From contig NC_092525.1 in NCBI RefSeq assembly GCF_037038585.1, positions 26,624,367-26,688,366 of the forward strand: a stretch of DNA of 64,000 nt, written 5' to 3'. Below are positions 11,801-24,600 of the stretch, one piece after another (position 1 is the first letter of the stretch; the number at the start of each line of letters is the position of its first letter). Position numbers and translations under genes: made by a program. Below the pieces are notes generated by a model that saw only the letters and a program-made list of their open reading frames with translations, was not told where the DNA came from and searched no databases. Source of the DNA: Patagioenas fasciata (Eukaryota; Chordata; Aves; Columbiformes; Columbidae).

Positions 11801-14800
11801 AGATGTATTTAAAATATTTGCTCATTTAATTAGAACATAAAAGGTTTTTCTCTTTGACTGGACCTTGCTTCTGACCCTTCTTGCCTGTGTGTGGTGCGTA
11901 TTGTTCTTGGCTAATGAGATATAGAATATGTACTAAACATTTACACATTAAAGCCGTCCTTCATTCAGCATGAAGGTGTTGATACATCAAGGATACTTCA
12001 AACATGCTGAGATTCCAACAACTTGTCAGACAAATTAGCACCTTACCAATCAGGGGTAAAATTGAGTTTTACATTTCTCCCTGGTGGGAAGAAAAAAAAA
12101 TCAAAAATCACTGTTGTTTAATGGTTTCTTTGTAAATATGAGCACAAAAAGCTTTATCACCTCTGTAGTGTAAATTATAGCCCTCACTGACTATCTGATT
12201 TTTAATTCATTGGTTTTAAATAACCCCAGACAGCTCAGAGCAAATCCATTGTATCATGCCTCTCTTAGGGCAGAGATGTCCCCTCTTCTAAGCTTATTTA
12301 TTTCACAATTATTTAAAATCTACACCTATATATTAAAATGGAAGAAAAACAAATCTCAGATCTGTATGTTCCACTCGCATATAACTACCAGGGCTTTTTA
12401 ACCCAAATTCTTCGTATAGAAATCTGGAGAAGATAAAAGATTTGTATTTTTCATAGTACATGTTTGTATGGAACTTCAGAGCAACACTCCTGCTCAGTAA
12501 CATATATTACATATATAAAAACACTCGTGCACGTTTTTGCCTTGAGGGAAAAAAAATCCCAAAGAAAAAGACATAGAAAGTTTAAACCCTTAAAAGAGAA
12601 ATTTTGGTTCCCATACATATAGTGGCATGATTTATAAATATGTAATTAAAAGGAACAGATTTACTGACAGGATCATAAATCTGTAGGTAAGTGTTGGTAT
12701 TTGACTAAAACAATAATGGCAAGCATTAATTGTATGTAGTCTGTTGTATGGCTACTGGAATCAAGTAGTGAAGAGGATCACAGTTCCTTATTAGTTAGGA
12801 CCACCTAGAGTGATGGCAAGCTTGAATGATCAAAGAGAAGACAGTTTTATGCTGCAGATGTTGATATACTCTTGAGCTTTCTAGCACAATTTCAGAGCCA
12901 GTATGAACACTTGACATACTAACTACTGAAGAGGGAAACAAATGTAGTATCAGACTACAAAAGTTTTGTTTGCATCAAAGATAAACAAATATTGTTCAGT
13001 GTTTCTATTCCCTATTGGATAGTTTTGTATTAGTGCCAGAACTCAACAACTTACTTTTGCCTACCTTAATCAAGAATAAATTAACCTTACTTCCTGATAC
13101 CAAAGCATGAGAGATCCTATCCTGCCTTCTCTGAATATCCACAGTAATCACCCTTAAATTATGACTCAGTAAGAATAGCGATCGCCTCTGGGAAGGCTTT
13201 TGTTTACCATAACTGAGTGACATAAGCAGGAGAAAAATACAATCAAATAACAATTTGATGTTTCCAGTAAGGGTGAGCTTTACTAAACAGTTTTACTCTC
13301 CATACACATCGGTTTAACATTTCTTTTTGAAAGCTCTTCACAACTCTTGGCCAGACTACCTCTAATTTCTCTAATATCACTAGAATCTTAAGGGGTTAAA
13401 TACTTTGTTATAGCGGGTGTAATTGCTATATTTAATATATTGTTGTTTATATTTATACTATTATATACACAGGGAACATATTAAATGTTTCCTCACTAAA
13501 TAAGCAACGTACACTTGTTGTAAAAATATTCATGGGTATTACATTTCAGTCCTTTGAAGTCTTGAATCAAGGAAATAAATCTTAATATAAAACAGACAAC
13601 TGCCTAACTAGAAAAGTTACCACCACCTCCTTGCCAGTAGCTAAAATCCACTTTCTCAGCCCTAAAATGTCAGGATGCATTTTGTTGCAGCAGTTTGACA
13701 AAAGCTCAAGAGAAGAATAAACCAGTGCACATGATCATGTGCTCCACTACAAAGTCAGCATCCACTCACAGAGACCTCCAGCTTGATATAGAGATGCCCA
13801 ATCTCACTTGAGTTTGCTTTCTCAGACCATTGTGCAACATTACTACAGAATCAGGAATGAGCCTAACTACTAGATTCTGCCTATTTGAATGCATCATGAC
13901 AACCCTGGTTTAGAGTTCAAATAGAAAACAAAATATCCATGTTCAGACTTGGAGAATCCATTTAAACTTTTAGAAGAAATGAGAGGCTGGGGCTGTCAAC
14001 TTTGAACCATCCCCATGTTTAAGGTTCAGACTTCATTAGTTTTGGCTAGGAATACTCTCTAATTCCTAACAGAGTTTCCTCAAGTTGCACTTGAGAAATT
14101 CGTCTTTTTTTTGTACACTGTAAAGTATTCATAAAAAGCTAAAAACTGTGGGAAAATTAGCATTGATGGATGTTTTCTTATCCTCCATCAGGAAATTATG
14201 TACTTGAAACTCATTACAGATCTTCGTAGAAACTCTGCTGAATGTGCCTTGGGCTTTGTGCTGATCAGCACACAGAGTTTACTGCATAATTCATCTCTCT
14301 TGTGTCACATTTAATGTATAACATGTATTTCCTGTTAATTATGAAAATGAAAATGTGTCCTTTCTTTTAGAAACATAATCATGAAATTACTACAGATATT
14401 AAAAAACATGGAGTTGTATTTTACCCATTTTAGACAAAACTTCAGATTTAAGTCAGTATTTCCTCCTCCACAGAAATAAGAGGAAAGCATCACATTGAGA
14501 ACTCACCAAACATGCTTTGCTTCTCCTTTGTGCACCAGACACAGCCTCTCCCCTGTGGCCACACAAGGAGAGGTGCATGGGATCCCTGCTGTCCCACTGA
14601 CTGCCAGGGTCATCCTCCTCATTGGAGCCATGGGTTGGTGGTCCCCTTAGCTTTCTACCTCAGAGAGAGGTTTGGATGCTTTCATGTCTCTTTTCACAGA
14701 TGTCAACAAAACACTGGCATCCTGTATCTCATTTTCTTCATTCAAGGTTGAAGATTATTCAGTAATATTCTACTTCACTTCGCACATCCATCTGTATGAG

Positions 14801-16150
14801 TCTGTTCAGCTTCCCTTATCAAAAGAACGAAGAAAAAAAAATCCATCATATCCACACCAATGTATCTTATGAGGTTATATTGTCTACCACCCTGAAAGAG
14901 GGAAAGATTAAAGTGATGGAGCAAGAAAAGGAAAAGAGCAACACCATAAATCTGAAAATATGCCATTCTTACTGGGAATAAGAAGGAGAAAGAGGGAGTT
15001 TATCAATACACAATGGTACATTTGGTCCCCATATTCTTATTAATACACTGACTATTCCCCTTTGGAGAAACAATCCTGTACTGGGATTATTTGCTCTGTG
15101 GTTGGTGAGGCAACTGGGTTAGTATTTCTTTCATTGTTCACATCAGCATCATGTCAGTATCAGGTTTTAGAGGGCTTTACTAACTACCAGATCAAAGTTG
15201 ATAGTCCAATAGATGTTGTAGACCTATTCTAACCATTCTTATTGCTTGCCTGGAGTACATTCAAGCGTACAGTGTCCAGTTCCCAGAGGAAATCATCTCT
15301 ATTTTGTGATCATAGGTATGTGCATCACATTCGGAAATGCAACCACATGTAGCTTGAAGCCTACCTCAGATGCTACAGCTCTGTACCAGCTGTGAGACAC
15401 AGGGGAGCCACAGGGTAATCTGAACAGGAGGAAGCAACGCAGCTGCCCTTGGATCCAGCCAAACCTTGTTGCTCAGGAAAGTGTGATGGGGCCCTTGCAG
15501 ACAGAGTATTATCTCTCACTTATGAGGCAGGGCCCCATAGTTCTCTCTTTTCACAAACTTTCAGGAGATATTCCCTTTTAACTCTTGCCCTCATGAAAAT
15601 TTCATTCATAATGGCTAAGGTCAGTATAGTTGATTAGCTGCCTAGAGCAACATGAGGTTGTGTATCGGCAAATATTGGTGGTGGCCTCTGGAAAATCAGG
15701 TGAGTCTGGATAAAAAGCCTTATTTATCAGTAGTGGTGTCCAGGAACAAGGATAAATTTCCATTTCCCCAGCTGTGGAAAGACCTGAGCAGAACCCCACC
15801 AAAACATCTCTGATGGATGAGAGCACAATTTTGGTGGCTTCTCTGGGAGGTTTCAACTCCACTATTCCTTCTAGAGATGGGAAAAATAAATTTAACTGCC
15901 ACAGCTGATGGTTACAGGGATAAGGGTGTAAAAAAAAAAATAAATGAATGAATAAATAAAACTGGGGGAAGATTTCATTTTTACTCAGCTGATCTCTGTG
16001 AGAAACAAAAGCAGCCTTGGCAGAAAGAATGTAGGCATTTTTAACCTCTTCTTCCAGGTTAGCAAACAGTACACCACCACCAGTTACTGTAGCATCTGAA
16101 TTTCTTATGCCATACTTAAGCATCAACTTCTGGAGTCGCATGCCTGAGTA
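8843..16150. other. Non-coding stretch, A+T-rich
   Basis: No gene recognised. The patch 9740-10260 is G+C-richer with overlapping frames on both strands and no family match; 14515-14660 is similar. A 20-base imperfect palindrome lies at 11173-11192 and a 16-base perfect palindrome at 14257-14272; one or two such palindromes are expected by chance in a window this size. Bases 15930-15960 are an A-rich (TAAA/TGAA)n tract. The long minus-strand frame covering 15602-16141 runs through this tract and is judged non-coding. A+T-rich DNA without visible structure fills the rest. Confidence 0.6.
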
Positions 16151-19100
16151 AAATCACCCAGTGCTCTTTTTTTCTCTTAAACCCTCTATTCATGATTGTA
16201 CAGAAAAGTTTGGAAGTGACTTCTAAAACCACAAGGCCTGGAAGGCTAGACATGTCAAATATATTCACTTAACTTCAAACTCATGGCTTTGAAGACAATC
16301 TCATGATTTCTAGATGCTTAGGTCATATTTTATTGAAGCATGGGATAACAATGCTGCAAGTGTTGGAACACAACTTTTATCACTCTGAAACCAAAAATAC
16401 CTCTTAAAAATCACTGGTATAAGCAGTCACTCCTGCCGTTACGGATAACTGAACAACGCTGCTTCAGCTTATTTAGAAGGTGAAGAAGTAGAACATTTCT
16501 GAATAATGTAAGCGAACATGAAAAAACCTGTAAAGAAAAAGGATAATGAAATATTCTTTTATGAAATGCAGGTATTTTACATAGTCATCTTACAATAAAA
16601 GCTTTTCCTATAACATTAGCATTTCACCTCAGGGCAAATTCGTACTTTTTTTCAAGGTATTGATTCTTTTCTATATCCTAAATGAGATTTAAGTAATAAT
16701 TCTATTTATTTTTGTTTTCGTCTCTAGCTCTCAGTTTTGGAGTGCCTTGCCTTGGAACAGACTATTTCATCATTACACACTGCACCTATTTTACACTTCT
16801 TGCAAAGTTACGGGTATTTTGCCATTAAAAGGTTTTTTGGCACTTTTTATCAGTTGAAAGTTGGTTTAAAACATTACCAAAAAAATGATTAAGATGCATT
16901 CCATGCTAGAAGTCCAACACCTCCAAATGTTCTTCATTTTTCCTTCCAAGCCCACATATTTCATGAAACCTTGTATTGTTTTATTTTTCACCCTCAGGTT
17001 TCTTTCACTCTTCACTGGCACAAACAGAGAGACTGATATTCTTTGAAAATATATCTGTGCAGATCACTTGTCCTTGAAGTACAATATCTTATTTACAAGA
17101 ATATTTTATTTGAGAGCTGAATTATTGATAGCCTTGACATAATGTTTGGGACAACATATTGTTGCTATGTTAAACTATATTGTATTACTTTCAGCTCAAC
17201 AGATGGAATAGTTTGATTTTTGTAGTTTTGATCACAGAAATTCAGAAATTTGACAAAGTGCATTTAATCTGGCAGATCAAAACATACTCCTTAGTTTTAC
17301 TGAAGAAAGGCTTCACCAATATCTAAATTTAAGAGGGAAAAAAGTCTATTCTCTCTGTAGAAATAGGCAGCTCTTCACACTCCAGTCTTGAAGCTAAGAA
17401 TTCCTGGCCAACATAATTACCTTTTTCTAAAAGTAATTTGTCTGTTGTAAAGCTCCTACATAATGTAAGCATGAGGGAATTTAAAATACAATATTGCATG
17501 AATGCTTCTCAAAACAACAATTTTTCAACATTCTCTGAAATTTTTGTCAGCACACTTAGCAGTGTGACTGAATCACACAGCCAGAAGACACCCAAACCCC
17601 AAACAGTACCTTACTAATAGCACTTCACAAACCTGCTGTCTCAGGTCTCTAAAGCCCCCACGTGCTCTTCTAGCTCTAATTTAGATTTTCCATTGATAAT
17701 CATTGTTGAGAAAACAAAAAAACCCATCTTGTTCTGAAGCCATGCAAGGTTTAACTCCTACCTTTTCACTGGAACAAAAGTCCGTAGGCATAATGCTGCA
17801 GGGTCAGACGAGAGGGGTAGCTAGCTCAGTGTCCTGGATCCAGCTGTGGTCAACAGTTTAGCACTATGGAAATACCTATGAAAAGACCATTTTTTTGGTC
17901 AGTTGATAAGAGTCAAAATTATCCCTAGCACCAAAGACAGTAATTTGCCTTACCCACCCTTAAAGCCTTGCTAAGATTAGTCACACAAATGTTTTCTTCT
18001 CAAGTTGTCTTATAGACTACTCAAAACCAATCTTTTCTCTGCCACTATTATGAACAGAATTTTGCCAAATTTTATTGACTTATCAAAGGGCACTTCTCCT
18101 GAATATGCTTCGGGGCTTTTATATAACACTGTCAGGTTTTGGTGCAACTGCTTCATAGAACATACAGTAAAGCAAATCTTCTCCTACGTTCTTAGAACCT
18201 CACCTCGAATCTAGAGACTCCTCAAACCAAAGCTCCTCCAAAGTCAATTTAGTCATTTTGCCTCTGTGTTACAGTTACATTGTCTATACATTTCTCTTTG
18301 AAGAATAAGAAAACAATGTGGAGGAAGCCAACCACTGATACCTGAAAAGGCTGCCTCAGCAGGGATGGGAGTTATTTCCTCAGCAAACAGTTTGGCAGTC
18401 ATAGGACCATTAAGCAACTCTTTCAGTCCTTTACTCAGTGGAGGAGTATCACCAGAGGGTGATTAAGGAGAGTTGGATTAGAGGAATCCCAGTTTCAGTA
18501 TGGTAATATATAACCAGAAACTAATGTCTCTTGTGCCAGACTTGTTCTTCCTCTTAGAATAGCACGTCACTCTGCATCATGGAAATGAAACAGCAGATGT
18601 TTCCAAATATAGAGCAAGATTCACTGTGCTCGTCAGCTGTCTTCCTGGACTGCAAACGCGCATTATAACTATAGTGGCAGAAAGCCACTTCTACAATACC
18701 TTACAAAATTGGGAAGACATCAACAGTTTGAAATAAAGAGCATATCCATAATGGTTCTGCCGCTATTTGAAAGCTGCAGAGTGGAGGAGGTGGAACTGTT
18801 AGTAACATCATTCCTCCAGCAAGCCTTTACAGCTAAATCCCTGTAGAGAGTCCAGCTGGACGTCTGCAGGAGAATTTGACACTAACATCTACAGTAGCCA
18901 TTCAGTGGGTGCTAGCTGATGAAAGATATGGAGCTCTTAGAATAAGAATCCTGTTGAAAACCTGTGGCAGCTTTAAAAACAAAAGCAGGTACTGGTTTCC
19001 AAAAAGGAACAAAGTATATTGTGAACTTGATACTCCTCTCAATTTACAGTTGATCTTTAATCTGTGAACCCACCCACAAAACAAGTGCTAGTTGTTTTTG

Positions 19101-22100
19101 ATTTTACATCTTGTTGAAACAGAGAAGGCAATTGGTGATATGACGCAGTTTCACGGTGTTAGAAATAGCTGTGCAATTTGGAAGTGGTAGAGGGCAGGTA
19201 TGAGCTGGTCGTTTGGCGTCTTCTGTCTTCAACATCCATCATATAAGATTATTTTTTATTTAGTTAGGAAGATTTTTTAATCAAAGGTAGGTATACGTCA
19301 TGTATATCTGTATTGTCGGGAGATACATGGAAGATAATAACTGATTTAAGATTCATGGTGGCAGTAACTACAGTGAGAAAGAAAAAATGGAATTACAAAC
19401 TGACCCAACCTCAGAATTTGCATGGATATAAAATTCAGTATTCCTAGGATTCCCAAAACATATAGATCTCTGTGGCTGATTGAGCTGTTATTTTCACCAG
19501 CTTTGAAGTCAGATGAAAGTCTCATTATTCCAATCCAATGAATGTAATCTCCTCACTTTTTTCAGTAGGACAAGAGCCACTAGCAGATACCTTTTACTGA
19601 ATGACAGAGCATATTGAGAAACAGTCAAATATTGGGAATAAACTCCAGGGTGGTCTTGTATAGGACATGAAAAGACAAGATAAGTCCAGAGCAATTCTAA
19701 CTGCAAAACTGGAATGTCTTAATAGCGTTTGGTCATTTCTAAGACATAGTATGCTGGGGAAAAAAAAAAAAAATAGGTCTGTGGAATGCTCAGGATTACA
19801 AAATTTCACTTAAATGAGAAGACAACACTCGCTACGGTGTGAAGGACCATAATCTCTTGCATTTATGTCTACACCTGCTCAAGCAGTCCTCTTTTACAAA
19901 AATTAGATCTATTTCTTTTGTAACTGTATTTGTTGATTTTAACTGAAATTTCAGAAACAGGAAAGCCTTTCGCCATTCTTGTTTTTCTTGTTTTAGTTGT
20001 GCTCATTCCACAACAAAGATTTAGCTTTTCTTCAAACTGGATGACCCGATATATTCAGTTCAGCTGCTAGATTGACTGTCACTGAGTTGTCAAATGCCTG
20101 TTATGAATAGTATACAGAAGGAGAACAAGTTGACCTTGAACTTGCTAAATGTTTTATGAATACTATCCATTTCCAGAAAAATATGAATATGTTTTCCAGA
20201 TTTGCTCTTTTTGCTTTCCTTAAGCTGTTCTCGGTAACAAATGCCTTTCATCTTACTGAGATGCTTGTTACATGGAAGGTTTGGGAGGGGGCAAACATTT
20301 TAATGATGAATTTAATGCTTGTGGATTGTAGAGGATTGATTGTATTGTAGGCTGGACTTCACTAAAGGCTATGACTAATACTGTTGCTATAATGTTAACT
20401 TTGCTTCCTAGGACCTGTCGAATCCTGTTTTATTATTTTCCATTACTGGGATGATTTGGTCTTGGTGACTATTCTTTCCTCTTAACGGGCATTTTTAGGC
20501 AAAATTAGAGTAGAGGACACTGTTTAAATAGAAGAAATAATGCAATCATAGTTTGGATCTCCCCAGCTCATACAAGCCCGTGCATTATTTCCAAACATAA
20601 GACTGCAACCTCAGCACCTCCAGATGGTGTTGGAAATGTGTAATTCTCATGCATATGCCAGAGACCTCAGCAGGAAAGGGGGGCAGTTAGTACTACAGGA
20701 TCCAGGTCATAGGATCCTGGTTGTAACCAATGGAGAAGTATGCTAAATAGAATTTAAGACACTTGTGCTCAGCACTGGATTTTGATCAAACACTTCAAAA
20801 GTAAAAAATAGCAGCTAATTTACTCTGCCATGAAATATATTGGTTCCTTTTCAAATACATTGGTTCCTTTTCAAAAGCCACTTTCAGCTCTTTCAGAATT
20901 TGTGGACAAAGTGGTTTCTAGCTAGTATATAATTTTAAATGCTTTTCGAAAGCTTCTTGCATGATAGAGTTCATAGCAACAGCTTCTGCTACTGCCTTAA
21001 GAGCACAATAAGGTTTAATAAGAAGGATGCACTTCAGTTCATAGATCGCTTGTTTTCTGCTTTACTTTATTCATCATAATCCTTACCTCTTCTTAGAGGA
21101 AAAAAAAAAAAAAAAAAAGGCAGCCAGGGACCAGTATTGATCTTCTCTATCCCAAAGCAGGTTCCCTTGATCTGGATCGAACCTGTCTCTGTCAGTAACA
21201 GCTTTTCCAGGAGACAGTTCTATTTAAAATGTTTCACAGGGCATCTAGTTATTTGTTCATTTGTCAGGAATGGTGGGAGAGACTATAATAGACAAGCAGC
21301 CTCAGCTGGCTGCTGGATGTAAGACTAGATCCAGTCATATCACAAAGACAGAATAAGAATATATTTTCCGCGCACTGTGGAAAATAGTTTTATGATACAT
21401 CTTGACCCAAGACTTATTAAAAAAACCATTATCAATATTAATTGAAATTTAAAATGCGCTTAGGAATTTCACTGCAAAATTTTTACTCTAATATTGGGTT
21501 TGATGTCACAAATGAGAGGTGAGTGGCAGGAGCTGCCATCTGGTACACATGGCAGCTATCAATTCCACACTGCAAGATCTATTTTCAAGTTGAACGTACA
21601 AGGAAATATGTTTTCCCGCAGAGCACATTCCCCATCGTCTGTACCATATACTCATATAAATGTGGGGAGAGGACAGAGACTCTCATTATAATCTTGTTTA
21701 TCTAATTGAAACTAATCTCAGTCTTGTGGTTTTTAAAGAGCTTCATCTGAAGAATACCTTCAAATGAACACTGATGTGCACAAATAGTAGAAATGAATGG
21801 GAGGTGCAAGCATGGCCCAAACTGTCCTGTGTCACTTGTAATATCAAAGACCACTAATGTCACTTAGAGAGGCAGTTGGAGTGACCATTCTACATTAGAA
21901 ATGGTGACAAGAAACCCGAGACCCGTTCCTTTTCTTCTGACACACTTACAAGACAAACACATGCTCCATTAAAAATAACACAGCCCTGCTCTGGTATATT
22001 TCCCTCCCATGTGTCTGACTTAAAAATATGCCTTAGTTCACAGTGTTATGCTTATTAAGATATAATATTACTGTTCTGCAATGAGCCACTTCAGAGAATG

Positions 22101-23920
22101 CAGCAGGGAAGCTGGCTCCCATTGTGCTAAAGAGAGCAGCCCCTTCCAACTCAGCACTGGAGCAAAACATTCTCCTCTTGCAACACACTCTTCCTGCACC
22201 CAGAGTTTATTTTTTTTAATTTTTTGTTCTCTTTTTCTTGTTTTGTTATTTTCTCAGGCCATACAGGTTCCACTTCTGAAAAGCTTTAGTGACATAATTG
22301 ACACTACAGCAGCTAGGGCTGGGAGCACTGAAAAGCAGCTAACTGCATTTTATTTTCTTTGCACAGGTCACTGAGCTTCCAGTAGATTTTACCACATCTT
22401 GTTGTGGAGAGCTTTTAATGCTAATTTGTTACTATTATTTAAGAACAGTTTGCTGATAGGGAGACTACTAGCATGCTGTCTAAACATCAGATATTATATT
22501 TTGACCTTGCTTTATTCCTGCAATAAAATCTGGTCGCAGGTTGCAAATGCATGCTGTTATTCATACATTTACCAACAATAGGGGTAGCCTACATCATAAC
22601 TGTAAGTGTATGGAAATGATGTAGGGTTTTGTTTTCTTCTTCTTCTTTGGTTCACCTATATAAAGGAATTCGTGTGTGTCACTGATATTTTGCATTAAAA
22701 ACGCTCCATAAAAATGTTAGGTATAAATAATGCAGAATACCAGTGCACATGTGAGGCTCTATGCAAAGCTTGCAGTTGAAATGATAAAAAGATCGAAGGG
22801 ATTAGAAATATGATTCCAAAAGAAGCAGATTAGAAAAGTATTCTGCTCTGTATCTTAGTAGTAAAGACAAGTTTAGCTGCGTTTGTTGCACAGATTTTTT
22901 GAATGAGCATGTACACGAGCACAGTGTATCCTGGTTTAGGAATGAAGGGGCACCAGATTTTCCCCAGCAGGTTCACTAGCCCAGAGATTCCTCACATTGA
23001 AATTACCAGTGAACAGCCTGACCCCAGGGACAGGTTCACTGTCATGTGGCAGCGGCTGTGAATGTTTCAAATACTTAGTACTTATGCAGACACTAGCTCT
23101 TCTTAATTGTTTTTCCTTCAAAATATCTGCGGAAAAGCAATTCAGTGAGTCTGGTTAAAGTGTTACAGGGTTTTGTGACTTTTTTTAAAAGACACTGTGC
23201 TTCTGCAAATTTAAGTATCAGTATAAACTTCATTTTTCAGAGCAGAAAGTTTGTCACAAATTGAGAACATTTATAAGCTTTCTCTTTTTTAGTATAATTT
23301 GATCAGCATCACTCTTCCTGCTCCAAGTCTAAATTATTGAGAACCTCTGTTTATGAAGAAGGAATCTTCCATTATGAGTTAGAGCAGCTGAGGATTGGCA
23401 TGGGTATTTACTCACTCCTTCCCAGATTCAACTTCCCATCTCAGCTGAGCAGGGGCTTCAGTTTCAGCCTCTGCTTGAGCCACATTTTTGAACGGAAGTT
23501 TTTTCAAAAACTGTTGTCCACTCCATTTAGCTCTCCATAACCACTAGTAACATGATGCAGTTCTCAAGTATCCATTTCTCTCTCTCACCCAGAAAAAAAA
23601 AAAAAAAAAAAAAGCAGCTGTCTAACCCAATATCGACATATTGATGCTTCATGTCATATATTTCAAACCTTTACTACAAATTTTCATATCTTCATCAAGT
23701 CCTTTAGTCTTGGACATACAAATAAGGGGGGCTTGAGGCTGCTGTAGTAAGAATTCACACAAGGAAACTTTACATGAACTCACGTGCTGAGGCTGGTAAA
23801 TAGGTTCACAAGCTGGGGTTGGACATCCCAAGGAACTTCATATCTGAGGATAAATTAGGAATGGTTCGACTCTGCCAAGAAAATATTAATTCTTGAGACC
23901 AGACCATAGTAGGCAAGCAA
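16151..23920. other. Non-coding stretch, A+T-rich
   Basis: No gene recognised. Homopolymers: A14 at 19760-19773, A19 at 21100-21118 and A21 at 23593-23613. None has a processed-gene sequence or an AATAAA signal just upstream, so I see no retroposed gene copy. A 20-bp tandem duplication lies at 20833-20875. Bases 17560-17600 contain a phrase (CACACAGCCAGAAG) reminiscent of old MIR or L2 relics, but it is too short to call. Confidence 0.6.
20833..20875. repeat. 20-bp tandem duplication
   Basis: Two copies of a 20-bp unit containing TTGGTTCCTTTTCAAA lie head to tail with one mismatch. This is typical of replication slippage. Confidence 0.9.
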
Positions 23921-24109
23921 AAAGGTAAGTCTTTCCCCAGGATAACGAGGGAATCACTTAAGCAAGTCCAAAACAGAAGACATCCTTCATCCGCACAGAG
24001 CTGGGACTACAGCACTACATAGTAGTGCTGCTCTGGGGCCTGTCACCATGTGACTGTCTCTACAAAATAAAGTGCTAGTGTCATATGACACAAAATGTTG
24101 ACCCTGTGA

Positions 24110-24600
24110 GCCAAGAGGAAAAGGAACGCTTCCACACAAGACTTAAGGACAAATTAAAAGAGTCAGAGCCCTCTTGGAATAACAAGAGAAAACGATGTGA
24201 TGTGGATGGTACAGACATGCAAGCAGACAGAAGAGCTGGAAAACTGTGATGAACCTGAAAAGGTGTCTCAGTGCCTTTAAAAAAAAAAATAAGCTGGAAG
24301 TTCTATTAAAAATACAACAAAAGAGAAGAGATGCATAATAAGTAGCTCAGACTCAGAGAAAATAGCTGGAACTCTGTAGGCTGACATGTAGAAAAAAAGA
24401 CGTTTAGGAAATCCAAGGGGGTGAAATTATGTCTGTCATGAAAGGAAGCAGTAAGGATAGTAAGGATATGACTGAAAATTTGAAGAAAGGCAAGGGCTAA
24501 GTGTGAGAGACATGTATCAGCAATACCTGGGAGATCCTGCTCTGCAGGTGTTCAGGCAAGAAAGGAGCAAAAGCAAACATGAAGACTACTGCAAGGTGGC
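24110..24600. other. Purine-rich block of unknown origin
   Basis: For about 500 bases the plus strand is strongly biased to A and G, unlike its flanks, and carries no open frame of note. Just upstream, at 24010-24030, is a 9-bp-stem hairpin, and at 24078-24091 a perfect 14-base palindrome (GTGTCATATGACAC). The block could be a decayed transposon, an exonic remnant of a non-coding RNA, or simple compositional drift. No terminal repeats or target duplication are visible. Confidence 0.35.

Noticed and set aside
14257..14272. 16-base perfect palindrome TGTGCTGATCAGCACA
   Set aside because: About one perfect palindrome of this length is expected by chance in 64 kb.
15602..16141. 179-codon open frame on the minus strand
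   Set aside because: It runs through an A-rich (TAAA)n tract at 15930-15960, matches no family, and shows no convincing splice or promoter context.
23863..23875. B-box-like word GGTTCGACTCTGC suggesting a tRNA gene
   Set aside because: No A box, acceptor stem or cloverleaf can be drawn around it.
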